A stretch of 64,000 nucleotides of DNA from Paralithodes platypus (Eukaryota; Arthropoda; Malacostraca; Decapoda; Lithodidae), in contig CM064480.1 of NCBI GenBank assembly GCA_032716605.1, positions 48,062,466 to 48,126,465 on the forward strand, read 5' to 3'. A program made the position numbers and the translations under genes. The notes below the pieces were generated by a model that worked only from the letters and a program-made list of their open reading frames with translations, had not been told where the DNA came from and made no database searches. Shown here one piece after another: positions 43,420 through 56,535 of the stretch (position 1 is the first letter of the stretch; each line of letters begins with the position of its first letter).

Positions 43420-45166
43420 TGGCATAAATGTTACAACGGAAAGCGCTAGCTCCAACCTCTGATGTATATTCCCAGTGAACAAAGAACACAAATACTCTAC
43501 AGAGTTCTATATGCAATAATAGGCTATCAAACTCTCAATAAATGTGCGTCTACTCTAGGCTTAATGTTATGTGAAAACAGCCTATTACTACCTATAACCG
43601 AAGGTGCTTGGTTATGGTATGCAAAGTAAGGTGGTAAGAGAAGTTACAGCTTACGTTACTTTAATCAATAAATGTCAGGCACTCCTGCATGAAAGAAAGT
43701 GCACTAAAGTCCTTCAACACTAACAAGGAATCTTCTTTAAATGTTAGATGCTATAAAGATGCTCGTATCGGAAATGGAACCCAAAAAGGCAGGCAGCGGA
43801 ACAATGCTCGTGCAGGCTATGCACACAAAAAGGCAGAATATATATAATGCCGTCGGAGCCAAGAATATCCTAAACACAACAACAATAATAATAATCGCCA
43901 CGACAATGCAGTATTCCTATCAACAAAAAGAGCCTAAGTCGTTTGTGTCTCAATACATCAAACTAGGCTGCGAAATGCTTGTGTAATAATAAATGGGTAT
44001 GCATAACAAGAGTAATTAGGTTAATATACTTAATGTCTACTATGATTGATAAAGTCTAGCTAGAGTCAATGATACGAGATACTGGTGCGCATGGCATGCC
44101 GCATAGCCTAGTGCAAATCTCAAGTCTGTGCGTCAAATATTACGTTATAGGGAAGGGTAGCTCTCTTGAGAAACCTTAATACCGAAGTATTAAGCGTTCT
44201 CCTGGCGTACCTCAAAGACAAACAATCGAGACTAGAACAGTGCAGAATGGTATAGGCAAAAAGCCCTCATTCGTGCATGCTCTATTCTCAATGGCACACA
44301 GACTAGAATTTACTCAATCAACTCCAGTTCTCAGGTATGTCGTGCCGCTTTTAACTGAAGCCAGCACTCATAGGAAACAATACCTATAATATCAGACTCC
44401 TAGTCTAGCATTATCTAATCCAGCAGAACACTAATAACTAAAGGAAGCAGTACTAAACAATATAAATGCCAACCAATGCTTCGTGATCCACTTATCTTAA
44501 CAACTAACATACATAGGCTATATCAGACCTTAACACACAATACAACTGGCCAGCATTAAGCTGATATTGCAGAGTTAACCAGAGGGGGTATAATATTAAT
44601 AAAAGGTGGTGAAGGATATGGAAAATGAGAGAGATAGGCAGAGGAAAGATTCTCAGGTACGGAGCGGGGACAGATAGCAAGGGAAAAAAGATGCGTGAGT
44701 TCTATGAACCAGATCTGAGGGAGAGAGTGGCGAGGAACTGTATATATACTCGCACTAGCTCGAGCCGCGTGGGAAAACAGCGGTTACAAGTCATCTAACC
44801 ACTAGCAAAGCATACAGCATGGTAAGGGCCTCTCTCTCCACCAACCCCCGCGAGGCAGCCAGCCGTGATGTCATCGAGCGGGACAAAAAACACTGCGCGC
44901 CCCCTCTCACTCTGTTCTACTCCCTCTCTCTCTCCCAGATCCTATCATTACTAGTTAATGATAAAATATATACTTTACAATTAAATATATAAAGCCTTGA
45001 CATGGGCGAAAACAAAGAGCCTTTCTGGACTGCCCATGACACGAGCTTTCATATGAAATAAAGCACACTCTAATACACAAACTATAGCCCCATCCACTGC
45101 CCTGGCGATCCTAGCGAGTCACTGTAGAACAAGCCATGCAGTTCTAACGGAGTGGTTAACGTCACA
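43420..45166 (+). mobile_element. probable solo LTR between protease and integrase, copy B
   Basis: 1747 bp, TGGCATAAATG to GTTAACGTCACA, flanked by AGTA at 43415-43418 and 45167-45170. It is nearly identical to 9765-11502. Confidence 0.65.
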
Positions 45167-46660
45167 AGTACCAGCAGCGCTTCTTGGCGACTCGGTATTG
45201 GCACCATTGTTGGAGTCTGGAGAAGCCCCAGGACCTGTCACAGCTAGTGAGGAGGTAGGGCAGGAAGAGACTCCGAGGCAGCAACGTTACACACAGAGAG
45301 AATAAAGGGTTGCTCAGTTTGACATTGGGGGAGGACATGGGTTGCTTCGGAAGCATCTAGACCGGTTTGCTCCCTCGGATATTAGTAAACTGCAGTTGGA
45401 GGATCCGGAAGTTCAGAAGTGTGGTAATGGTGCTGTCGAGCTCGAGGAGGACGGGGATGCAAAGCCAGGAGATTTTTTTATATTGATGGAAAATTGTATC
45501 GGCGATTTCAAGACCCGAAGAGAAGTTGGGAGGGTGGGTCAGGAGTGGTAGACCAGCTGGTTGTGCCGAGGGCGTGCAGGGATAGCCTACTGCCTACTGA
45601 GGTTGGCCCACGATGTGCCGTTGGCAGGACACTTGGGAGTACGCAAGACGGTAGTGGCTTTGGTGAAGTTGTTTTGATGGCCAGGTTTAAAAGCACAGGT
45701 TGTGTCATGGGTGGCAATGTGCAGTACCTGCCAGAAAGTTGGTAAACCGAACCAATGCATCCCAAAGGCTCCGTTACAACCTATTCCTGTCATGGGGCCC
45801 CCCTTCAGTAAGGTAGTTATAGACATGGTTGGCCCCCTCCCTTCTACTAGGGCCGGTAATAAATTTCTCCTGACGATAATGGATGTAGCGACCCGATATC
45901 CTGATGCATACCCCATGAGGAATGGCATGGCAAAGACGGTGGTTAGGAACTTGCTTTTGTACTTTTCCCGGTATGGTTTTCCGCAGGAAATACAGTCCGA
46001 CCAGGGGTCTAACTTTACCTCGAACATATTTACACAGACAATGCAGCAACACGGGATCACAACAGTAGTGTCGTCGGCTTATCACCCTGAGAGCCAAGGG
46101 GTGTTAGAGAGGTGGCATTCGACCTTAAAGAGTATGCTCCGTTGTTATTGTCTGGAGAATGGTAAGGACTGGGACCTGGGTTTGCCTTATGCATTGTTCG
46201 CTGCGAGAGAGGTACCTGGAGAAAGCCTCGGGTTTAGTCCGAATGAGCTTGTCTTTGGCCATCGCATCAGAGGCCCTCTCAACATGGTTAAGGAGATCTG
46301 GGAGGGTACTACTAAGCCGTGCTCATTATTAAAATATGTTTTCGAGAGCCACGAACGGATGTTGAAGAGCTTGGAGTTGGCTGGCCGAAATTTGGTGGGA
46401 TCCCAGGCCCAGATGAAGGACAGATACGACCAGAAGGTGAAACTCCGGGAGTTTCAGGTGGGTCAGGAGGTGTTGATCTTACTGCCTTTGGTGGGTCATC
46501 CCTTATCCGCTAAGTATACTGGTCCTTATAGGGTAGTGGAGAAGATCTCAGACCTGGATTACCTGGTGGCCACTCCAGACAGGAGGAAAAGAAATCAGTT
46601 GTGCCATGTCAACCTGATGAAGGAGTTTGTGAGGCACCCCCTTGAGCCTCTCACTGTCCC
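45167..46660 (+). pseudogene. int: integrase, copy B (best-preserved core)
   Basis: From 45702 to 46982 one open frame spans the CC pair of the zinc domain, the whole catalytic core and the GPY/F module. Catalytic residues: Asp in VVIDMVGP (about 45822), Asp in SDQGSNF at 45999-46001, and Glu in GVLERWH at 46107-46109. There are 35 residues between the second Asp and Glu, the classic DD35E spacing. GPY/F is at about 46517. The upstream His pair is in another frame, as in copy A. Confidence 0.92.
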
Positions 46661-48173
46661 GGTGATGACTTGCAGCGGTCAAGGTGGAGAAGGAGGAAGG
46701 GACAGTCACGCTCAGGTGGAGGATAACTGGGATTGTCATGTCTCCGCAGACCAGTGGGCGGGGAACTCGAGACAGGTGGCTCACGAGGCTCTAGAGCACC
46801 TGCCTGAGCAACAGCGTGTAGCCGTGCAGCACCTATTCGGTTCATACCCTGCTGTGTTTGCGGAGCACCCAGGCCTCACAACTCATGCGGTGCATGATGT
46901 GGATGTAGGAGATCACCCACCCTTTAAATCAGTACCATACGAGTCCCTCCTATCAAACTCCCAGCACTCAGGGACGAGTTAGCGTATATGTTGGATCGGG
47001 GCCTGATAGAAAAGGGTGCCATTAGGTGGACATCTCCCGTCACTCTGCAGCCCAAGCCTGATAGGAAAGTTCGTTTTTGTGTTGATTTCCGGCGGTTAAA
47101 CGGTTTAACCCCCACCAATGCTTACCCCCTTCCTCGTGTGGATGACAGTGTCGACAAGATCGGAAAGGCACAGTATTTGACCAAGGTAGACCTAGTGAAA
47201 GGTTACTGGCAAGTGCCGCTGTCGGAGCGAGCGAAGGAGGTTTGCTGGTTCGTGGTGGATGGTAACACCTATTGTTGTAACGTCATGCCTTATGGACTCA
47301 AGAATGCACCAGCGACTTTCCAGAATCTGATGAATGACCTAGTAGCAGACATCCCTAACTGTACTGTGTATTTAGACGACGTGATAATTTATGACGACGA
47401 CTTTGAAAGTCACTGTGCACACATTGAAGCCTTGTTTAACAAGCTTAGTGAAGCAGGCTTGGTAGTGAATCCAAAAAAGTGTGACTTTGTAAGGGCAACT
47501 GTGCAGTATCTAGGATTTGTGGTCGGGAGAGGCCAGGTTTGCCCTCCTCAGAATAAGATGCAGGCTATCAATCAGTTCCCTAGACCGACCACCAAGCGGC
47601 AGATTATGAGGTTTATAGGCATGATCGGGTACTATCGCCGCTTTATTCAAGGATATTCAACTGTGTTAGCACCTCTGACGGACTTATTAGCGAAGGACAA
47701 GAAGTTTCTGTGGGCGCCAGAGTGTGAAAAGGCATTTTCCCTTGTTAAACACTCATCCAATACTCAAGGCCCCAGACTTCGACAGGCCGTTTCAGTTGGC
47801 AACTGATGCCAGCGGGGTTGGGGCTGGTGCCGTCTTGATGCAGACAGACGAAGAGGGCCTGGAACACCCAGTAAGGTTTTTCTCCAAAAAGTTAAATTTG
47901 GCCCAGAAGAATTACTCAGTGGTGGAGAAAGAATTACTGGCGATAATGCTGGCACTCAGGCACTTCGAGGTGTATGTTCCGGCCTATGGACCAGTCGTGG
48001 TAGTGTATACTGATCACCACCCTCTTAAATTCCTCAATCAGTTTCACAATCAGAATATGAGACTGACACGGTAGTCTTTGATGTTACAGGAGTACAATTT
48101 AGACATTCGCCATATTGCCGGTAGTGATAACGTGATTGCTGATTGTTTGTCGAGGGTGGAGGATCCGAGTTAG
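46661..48173 (+). pseudogene. pol: reverse transcriptase and RNase H, copy B
   Basis: One missing base near 46941 ends the integrase-RT frame; RT resumes as an open stretch, 46988-47806. RT motifs are CVDFRRLN, LTKVDLVKGYWQVPL, MPYGLKNAP and YLDD at 47369-47380. RNase H follows in the next frame (TDAS near 47804, YTDHHPLKF near 48007), with a TAG at about 48071 where copy A has TGG. The end is TAG 48171-48173. Confidence 0.92.
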
Positions 48174-48551
48174 GCTACCACAGGTGTGCGGGTTTGTGTG
48201 GAGTAAAATTGGCTTGCCCCTGTAAGTGCAGCCACCATAAACATATTAAAAATGAAAATTCTATAAAAACTCTTTCTTTAATAGTTAATTTTTTTTTAAG
48301 TATGTTATAGCTAAAGTTCTGAGTCGAACCTGTGCTTCTCTCAGAAGGCTGGGCTAGTAGATGCTCGCTCTAGGAGCATAGCAGTATGAATTAATTAAGC
48401 TATTGTGTTGGGAGGGGTTGTAATTTTTGTTGTTGATGAGAACTGAGCTTTGCCTTCTTTGTTGCGAAGTGATTAGGAGTGGCGAGTCTTATCGGCGTTC
48501 TGCTTGACAGATATGGAGCTCATGGTTGAGCGTCTAATATCTTGGGGGGGG

Positions 48552-50864
48552 GGGGATACCTGCAGCTTAGCAGAACGCCACGTGGGCTCAGCCGCTCGCT
48601 TGGCCACTCGCTAACACTCGCCAGGGCGATGTATTTGGCTACAGTCTATCTACAATGTTTTACTTTCTTTCTTGTGAATCGTCATGTCACAGGCAGTACA
48701 GAAGTGGTCTTTATTTTCACCTGTGACAATGCATTATATTTTATATCATCAGTTATAAGTTTAATGTATAAGACCGAATGATACAGCTAGAGAGTGTGAG
48801 TGAGTAAGTACAGGAGACAGAGGGTAGTCGCGTAGGGTTACACGTTGCCTCGGTGACGTCATGCCTAGGCCGGGCCCTCTGAGTGGCTGGCTGCCATACC
48901 ACCCTCCTGCCGCGTCAGGAAGTAGTCCCCCCGCACTCCTGCTGCCTCTGTGTCTTCCTTGCTCAGAGCTTGCCTGACCAGCATACCCTTAACATCTCCC
49001 TTGCCACCTGTCCCCCGACTTCTACCTATAGAACACTTTCTCTCTCTCTCAACTTCTTACCTCTCATTCTTCTGATCTATTTAATATCATAACTCCCCTT
49101 TGGTTCTGCACGATTTCATATATCGGCCATCGTATTATATGCTGAAGCTCTCAGATATTACATGTTTAGTTAGGCATTTTGGAGGGGTTACCATTTTGTC
49201 TATAGAGGTTCGACACACTCACGGTGTCTCCCTACCTATTCCTTGGCTGTCTGCTGGGCTATTTAATGCTAGACTCGGGTAAGGCTACTCATGTTGCGAT
49301 TTCCGATGTGTACCAGGTTTTGTTGAACTTGTACAATCGCAACGGATACGTGGGAAGCCTAGGTGGTCTTTCTGACTGTGTACCTTGTGAGTTTAGCACT
49401 TTGTGGCGAGTGAGGGTTTTTGCCTCTGCCACCCAACACTGTGCTAACTCGTTTTGCTTTGACTTTGAGAGGGTCGCCAGGAGAGAACCAGATACTAGCG
49501 ATCTGGATCTCTCAAGAGAGCACCCCGTCATTTGACGTAATTTGGCCGCACAGTCTTAAGGACCTCGCTAGGCTACGAGCCGCTTGCTCAGCCATTGTTT
49601 CCTAGCCTACGACATCCCAGCTAGACTTTATTAGCCTAGCAGACACCCGATTAGGATTATAAGCTGTTATGTTATGTATGCAGCATTTTTTGTTCACGTT
49701 GATTGTAAGCCTTGGTTGTTGTTGAGTTGCACAACCCCAGCAGGCTTTTTGAGTTGCCTGACGAAGTACTTCTTTTGTTGTTGGAGATAATACTATTGCG
49801 CATTTATTATTATTCCCGTGTCAGTTAACACTGTCTGTCCCTACACTTGTCATATCTTGTTCCTGCTTTATATAACAGTTCAAAATCCGATTCGATCATC
49901 TTAAGCAGCATCAGACTTTCTTCAGAAGATTCCTGCTCGATGCTTTAGGACTTTCATTCACTTTCTTTAATATAGGAGTGACAGTTTATTATTGCTTAGA
50001 GTAACTTTAATTATACCTTCTTCTTGTTAGCATTAAATCATTGCAGTGATTTAATTAAGATCTCTATATTTTCCTTTTATACATTATTAACGTAATTGTA
50101 TGTTGTTGTGATCAGGCTGTATCAGAGATCATCAGCCTGTAGTTGTTGTTGTTGTTGTTGTTGTTGTTCCCCAAGCTGCCTGGCCGAACAGCCCCAAGGC
50201 CCCGAGCAATTCCAAGGCCATAACCGAGTGCCCCCACAGAACCCTCCCCGCCGACCACAATAAAACCTGGGTGACCGAAGCCACTCCATGGCGGGGGGCT
50301 GAGGAGGGTGCGGAAACGCCCGGGAAACCAAATCCCCACCCAGGGCCCTGTGCTCCTCAGCAATTATGAAGAGAAAGTTGAGGGGCAAGGGAAAAATGTG
50401 ACACTTTGGCTTCCAATCTTGGTAGATTGGGAGGTCAATCCACGGAAGAGACGCCGTCACTTGAGATCTAGAAAATATATAAGTTAAAGGAAAAGTCAGA
50501 GTAAGCTATGGGTATGGCAGAGATTGCTCAGCTCTCACTCTGATAGACCAGCCCATCACCACATGACTAGAACCCAATCCTCTCAGCATCAGCTAGGAAA
50601 GGCCCTAGAAAGCCGCCTTTGGCGGGGGGATAGCTCCCCTATTTCAACCCCTTTCGGGGTTGGGCACCCGCCCTGTAGTAGTAGTGCATTTATACCGAGT
50701 TATAGGATACCCCGTTATCGCAGATTTAACTCTGGAGGGTATAGGTGTTTTTGTGCGCCGGCATTATAAGTTCAAGGGTTGGATCTAGTGTTACCGTTGT
50801 AGCTGTGTGCCTTTCTAGTCCAATGATTAAGAGCCCTTGTTTTATACGAGTCCCGGTCGAAACA
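48552..50864 (+). repeat. 3' LTR, copy B
   Basis: Follows a G tract (48544-48555). It is nearly identical to 14891-17208, including the SINE-like insertion (50143-50671) flanked by CCTGTAG. Confidence 0.85.
50143..50671 (-). mobile_element. SINE-like element in 3' LTR, copy B
   Basis: 529 bp, the same length as copy A. Direct repeats CCTGTAG lie at 50136-50142 and 50672-50678; minus-strand (CAA)n tail. Confidence 0.75.
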
Positions 50865-51018
50865 CCGGGAATCTTTTTTACCGAAAAATGTACAAATCTG
50901 TCTTGAAAGGGGGTCTAGGAGCGTGTTTTAAAGCTTGATGGAGTTCTAGCAAGGAAACTATAAACAAATAAATAACTAATTAAATATATAGCCCAAAAAA
51001 CAAGCACTACCCCCCGTA
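50861..51018 (-). mobile_element. TTAA MITE family 1 right half, copy B
   Basis: Resumes CCGGGAATC after the LTR and ends CCCCCGTAA (TTAA changed to GTAA). Confidence 0.7.
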
Positions 51019-51367
51019 AAACAGTAGGAATCAAGAATATAATAAACAAATAAAAAGTCAGAACTGGTTATGGGAAGTAAAGGACACCAGCCCTCACTCT
51101 GATATATCAAGACCACCACATTTCTTTTGTAATTCAAAGTTAGTAGACATACTGTATTTATCTGAGCCAGCGAAGTTGGGTAAATTAAATGGAATAAGTA
51201 GTGTAAATGTGAGTTCTGTCTGCGTGCTTAGGAGGAAGGGAGGAGTATACTCGTATGTACTCCTACCTTCCTCCTTTAAACCGTTCACACACACTCGTTA
51301 ATGTGCCCTAACCCTTCCCGTTCGCTTTACAATTAAACTAATCTCTTCCCTACTCCTTGCACTTAAC

Positions 51368-51427
51368 CTCTCTCTCTCTCTCTCTGTCTGTCTATCTATC
51401 TATATCTATCTATCTATCTATATCTAC

Positions 51428-51505
<78 letters not shown>

Positions 51506-51512
51506 TATATAT
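51368..51512. repeat. (CT)n/(TA)n microsatellite, copy B
   Basis: Counterpart of 17710-17851, with CTAT repeats and about 38 TA units. Confidence 0.95.
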
Positions 51513-52628
51513 AACTATCCTTTCAAAACAAAAACAAATCTATTGCTAGTACCACTATAATTAATATTGTCACTATCGCCACTAGTTGTTATTATTATTA
51601 GCATTGTTACGATTATTATGATTAATACCATTATTATTAGTATTAGTATTATTATTATTAGTATTAGTATTATTTTATTAGTATTAATATTATATACTAG
51701 TTGCGTTGTTAGCCTATATGCATGTTTGTATATCTGATTTTGCTTGTACCTACTGATTATGTTACCCATATCTAGCCTCCCTCCACCCACTCTTCTGCCC
51801 CCTCCCTGTCCTTCCTCCTTCCTCCCTCCCAGCTTCACCCCACCCCCCTTTTATACCAAGAGATCCTTCGTAATCTACATAAACTCGTCTAACGATAACA
51901 CAAATATAATGTGAATTTGAGCTTAGATCCTCAAGGGGTCAATAACAGTGATTCATCAGCGACTAGTTCCCAGTATGATGTAATTAAATGTAACTACAGT
52001 GTTTCGGAAATGTACGTATGTATGTATGTATGTATACAAAGGACTGAAAAGGGGCTCCAGTCCCGACGCTATTCTTGACTTACAGTGTGCTGGCACAATA
52101 ATCCAATAGGGTTGATAGCCTCTGAAGTCCTATTTTAACTAAGTAATGTATATATGTGTGTATGTATGTATATATGTATGTATGTACTCAGGCATATACC
52201 CCATGGCTGGGGGTGGCCGACTCGAGACAGAGCTAGAACTGAAGCAACATTTAAAGTTCCAATTCTTAAGGTCCAGGACTACTTTCGCGTTTCCTCGACC
52301 GTTTCTCTGTCTCATCTAGTATGTGAATTATACAAGGGGGAGGATTCATACCCTTCTGCCCCAAGAAGGAAAACTTGGACAGTAAAAGAGACAGACAGAA
52401 ACTGATATGGTTGGGTAGAGGATGCCAAAACTCACTCTGGATAGGACCAGCCCTCACCCAGTATTTGCTTGTATTCAGCTTCTTGATATTAATTGCTTGT
52501 ATACCTGATGATGCTCTAGTTTGGTGTTAAAAGTTGTAAAGTTCAATACTGCAGATTTACTAATGCTTGCGGCCACACTATGTTCTCTATCTCACTGATC
52601 CTCATTCATTACGACTACTCTCGATTAA
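51513..52628. other. noncoding stretch, copy B
   Basis: Co-linear with 17852-18989 of copy A. It has shorter ATT and TATG runs and no supported gene. Confidence 0.6.
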
Positions 52629-52850
52629 GCCGGTATCACACGAGCGATTTTATAGTCAACATTCAAAGATCAAACATTTTCTGGCAACATTTCTGGAATA
52701 TTTTGCACTGGTATGGGAAACTAGACTGATGATAGAGTCAGATATATATATGAATTTAGCTGACCGAAATATAGAAAAGGTTAACCTCATAAGCTGCCAG
52801 ACCAGTGTTGAGGATAAATGTTGAGGGAAAAGCATTCGTGTGATACTAGT
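52629..52850. mobile_element. TTAA MITE family 2, copy B of 18990-19201
   Basis: Left TTAA at 52625-52628, GCCGGTATCACACGAG start. It has a small insertion of TATATA near 52742 relative to copy A. Confidence 0.75.
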
Positions 52851-53074
52851 GGTCAATATTTTCGGCCTAAATATAATGAATACGCCCACTGTATATAGCA
52901 TGTATATTGTCAGTTGACGGTAAATGTGATCTCTTAGCAGCTGCTTGTTCGATACTTAGCGGTAAAATAGAAAACAAATCGACATCTAAATGGTAAGAAA
53001 GGTCTTAATAATTATTGATACAGAAATTGGTTGAAAAGTCTTAAAACCGCCAAACTAACGTCTTAAAATCTAAA

Positions 53075-53598
53075 AACTAATGAGACTAAACATGAGGGAG
53101 AAGGGGGCAGAGAAACTAATGAGACTAAACATGAGGGAGAAGAGGGGCAGAAAAACTAATGAGACTAAACATGAGGGAGAAGGGGGGCAGAGAAACTAAT
53201 GAGACTAAACATGAGGGAGAAGGGGGGCAGAAAAACTAATGAGACTAAACATGAGGGAGAAGGGGTGCAGAGAAACTAATGAAACTAAACATGAGGGAGA
53301 AGGGGAGCCAGAAAACCCAAACATGAGGGAGAAGGGGAGCCAGAAAACCCAAACATGAGGGAGAAGGGGGGAAGAGAAACTAATGAGACTAAACATGAGG
53401 GAGAAGGGGGGCAGAAAAAACTAATGAGACTAATCATGAGGGAGAAGGGGGCAGAAAAACTAATGAGACTAAACATGAGGGAGAAGGGGGGAAGAGAAAC
53501 TAATGAGACTAAACATGAGGGAGAAGGGGGGCAGAAAAACTAATGAGACTAAACATGAGGGAGAAGGGGGGCAGAAAAACATAACCATCCCCCCTTAA
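53075..53598 (+). repeat. 40-bp MITE-end minisatellite, copy B, 13 units
   Basis: Same unit and count as 19423-19967, but the mix of variants differs. Two units carry AACCCAAACATG with a short deletion (53305-53370). Capped by CCCCCCTTAA. Confidence 0.85.
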
Positions 53599-53800
53599 TG
53601 CCACGTTTTCACAATGAACAACTATTTCGCTACATTATTGTGGTCATAGCTTAATAATCAAGATTCAGACATGGCAAGTTACCGGCAGCAGGGAGAACAT
53701 ACACAATAGAATATAACAGAGTAGAAGTGAGAATATATTAGCTTGTTATACCGGCCAGGCAGTGTCACGCGTTATAAGGAGACTGTTCATATATACAGTA

Positions 53801-53809
53801 TGTGTGTAT

Positions 53810-53878
<69 letters not shown>
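53801..53878. repeat. (TG)n microsatellite, copy B
   Basis: Longer than in copy A, with TATG interruptions near its start, then GGT triplets. Confidence 0.95.
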
Positions 53879-53879
<1 letters not shown>

Positions 53880-54231
53880 TGGTGGTGGTGGTGGGGAGGG
53901 AGGGGGGATATTTATTTACATATTCATTTATTTTTTAATTTCCTCGCTAGACCTTCATCAAGCTTAAATAAAATACTCCCTAGACCTCCCTTCAAGATAA
54001 ATGTGTAAATTTTTCGAAGGCCGGTTTCTCCTAAAATTACAGACTCGCTATCGCTCGCCAGGAAACAAATTTGACACCTAAATGGCACGAAAGGTCTAGA
54101 TATTGGTAAATATATGGAACGAAAAGTTTTAAAATCCACAAACTAAGGGGCTAACGTCTTAAAATCTCAAAACAAATGGGGCTAAGCATGAGGAAGAAGG
54201 GGGACCAGAAAAACTACCTAACTTCCCTTAA
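53879..54231 (+). mobile_element. TTAA MITE family 1, copy B of 20236-20586
   Basis: Same body and right TTAA (54228-54231). The left end again merges with microsatellite. Confidence 0.75.
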
Positions 54232-54722
54232 TCATGTTCCTTACTCCTTTGAGGATTGCGACGCGTTTTGACCATGTATTCTTGCGATATTTTAGACGAT
54301 GTTATTCAATTTTGGAAGAACTTGGGAGAGCTAGAAAAATGATTTGATTACTAGAGATCCTTCCTAAGTAATATATTATCATCCACTAATAACCAGAATA
54401 TATTTTAAGTATGTGTTCCACAATACTAAAATGGTTAAAACAAACAATACTCCACAACTATTAGACATATTATGCTTTACATTGCCCCATTAAACACAGA
54501 AAAGGTAATACATCTACCGGTTTCTTTCATATATCAGAAAGAAGATAAGTTAATTGAGTAGTGACAAAAACAAAACAAATATGTACACAAACATGTGTAG
54601 CCATTATTTGCCTCATTGGCATTTAAGTACATTAATCGAATATATATATATGTTCATGGCCACCCCTTCTCGGGAGTTATGGTGTCTGGCGAAGCAAACC
54701 AAAAATATAATAATAATAATAA

Positions 54723-54770
<48 letters not shown>

Positions 54771-55227
54771 AAAATACAACACTATTTTATGTTTTCCTAA
54801 AATTACAAATAGGTGCTTTCATTAGATGTTCGTAATCAGAACAGGAATATATTTCACGATATATAATATTTTCCGAAATCATTATAATAGTCATGCCTGC
54901 AGCGTGTCTTGAATGTGAAGGTGATAATATGCGGAGAATGTCAATGAAATGTAAACCTATAATAATTATATAGAGTATTAAAAAAACTATGTAGGATATT
55001 TTATCAAGAACCCCTATTTTCTGATTTCCGGGTATTTCTCCGCCCTGTGCAACCTGACCATCAACCCGGAAATAGACGATGTGTTTCTCGTTTACATAGC
55101 CCCCTGGACTGCTTGCCTTGTCCATCTACAGCCTTAATTAAAGCTAATATAGCCGTAAAAGCGGTAATACGGAGATAAAGTGGGTGATAACAAGAAGCGT
55201 GTGCGTGTCATGTGCAGTTCATAGTGA
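54232..55227. other. noncoding stretch with (TAA)n, copy B
   Basis: Near-identical to 20587-21576; the (TAA)n run at 54708-54769 is one unit longer. No gene. Confidence 0.6.
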
Positions 55228-55740
55228 TTAAGGGGGTAGTGTTTATGTTTTGGTCTATTAAGGGGGTAGTGTTTATGTTTTGGTCTATTAAGGGGGTAGT
55301 GTTTATGTTTTGGTCTATTAAAGGGGGTAGTGCTTTGTTTTGGTCTATTAAAGGGGGTAGTGCTTTGTTTTGGTCTATTAAAGGGGGTAGTGCTTTGTTT
55401 TGGTCTATTAAAGGGGGTAGTGTTTATGTGTTGGTCTATTAAGGGGGGTAGTGTTTATGTTTTGGTCTATTAAGGGGGTAGTGTTTATGTGTTGGTCTAT
55501 TAAGGGGGTAGTGTTTATGTGTTGGTCTATTAAGGGGGTAGTGTTTATGTGTTGGTCTATTAAGGGGGGTAGTGTTTATGTTTTGGTCTATTAAGGGGGT
55601 AGTGTTTATGTTTTGGTCTATTAAGGGGGTAGTGTTTATGTTTTGGTCTATTAAGGGGGTAGTGTTTATGTTTTGGTCTATTAAGAGGGTAGTGCTTATG
55701 TTTTGGTCTATTAAGGGGGTAGTGTTTATTTTTTGGTCTA
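55228..55740 (+). repeat. 30-bp MITE-end minisatellite, copy B, uninterrupted
   Basis: About 17 units of TTAAGGGGGTAGTGTTTATG plus TTTTGGTCTA with blocks of identical variants (TGCTTTG block near 55330-55400). Unlike copy A there is no LINE inside it. Confidence 0.9.
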
Positions 55741-56054
55741 TTTACTTATTTATTTATTGAATCATTTTATAGTAACTGCGCTAGACCTCTATCAACCTTA
55801 AAAAAACACCACCCTTCAAGACACATTTGTCCTTTTTTCGGTAGAAAAATGTCCCAGCTGAAGGCTGGTTCATCCTAGGCTCTCTATCGCTCGGCAGGAA
55901 ACAACGACACCTAAATGGCACGAAAGGTCTTTATACTGACAAATAAATGGGGCAAATGGTCTTAATATCGCCAAACAAATGAGACGAAAGTCTTAAAATC
56001 TGAAAACTAATGGGACTAAATATGAAATAGAACAAGCAACTACATCCCCCTTAG
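55741..56054 (+). mobile_element. TTAA MITE family 1 body, copy B
   Basis: Matches 25980-26292, directly after the 30-bp repeats. Ends CCCCCTTAG. Confidence 0.75.
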
Positions 56055-56098
56055 CACAATTAACACTTGGGTTACAGCTATGTGTTATTGTCTGACCA

Positions 56099-56535
56099 GC
56101 AGTTGTTGTTGTTGCTGTTCCCCAGGCTGTCTGACAGAGCAGCCTCAAGGTCCCAAACAATGCCAAGTCCACAACCGAGTGCCCCCACAGCACCCTCCCT
56201 GCTTACCACTAATAAAGCCCAAGTGACCGAAGCCACTCCAAGGCGAGGAGCTGAGGAGGGTGCGGAAATGCCCGGGAAACCAAAGCCCGACCCAAGGTCC
56301 TGTGCCCCTCAGCAATTATGAAGGAAAATTGAGGGGCAAAAGATAAATTTGACGCTTTGGCTCCCAGTCTGCCAACCTCTAGGTTGGCAGTAGGGAGGTC
56401 AATCCACGGAAGAGACGCCGTCACTTGAGATCTAGAAAATATATAAGTAAAAGTAACAGTCAGAGTAAGCTATGGGTGTGGCAGAGAACGCTCAGCTTTC
56501 ACTCTGATAGACCAGCCCATCACCATTCTGATGGG
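56099..56535 (-). mobile_element. SINE-like element, short head, copy B
   Basis: Matches 26336-26775, with a CAA-type tail on the minus strand. Confidence 0.7.

Larger units (their letters stand above)
39022..50864 (+). mobile_element. Ty3/Gypsy LTR retrotransposon (Gmr1-like order), copy B
   Basis: The same insertion as 5441-17208: same host MITE and junctions, same MITE in the 5' LTR, same SINE-like element in the 3' LTR and same solo-LTR-like insertion between protease and integrase. It is therefore an allele or duplicate and not a second transposition. Lesions shared with copy A include the TAA in the pre-integrase linker, the TGA in the HHCC region, the missing zinc-knuckle His, and a frameshift between RT and RNase H. 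It has its own extra frameshifts in gag and RT and a nonsense codon in RNase H. Confidence 0.9.

Noticed and set aside
39022..50864. A second, independent Gypsy insertion
   Set aside because: It shares the exact host MITE junctions and all three nested insertions with 5441-17208, so it is the same insertion seen twice.
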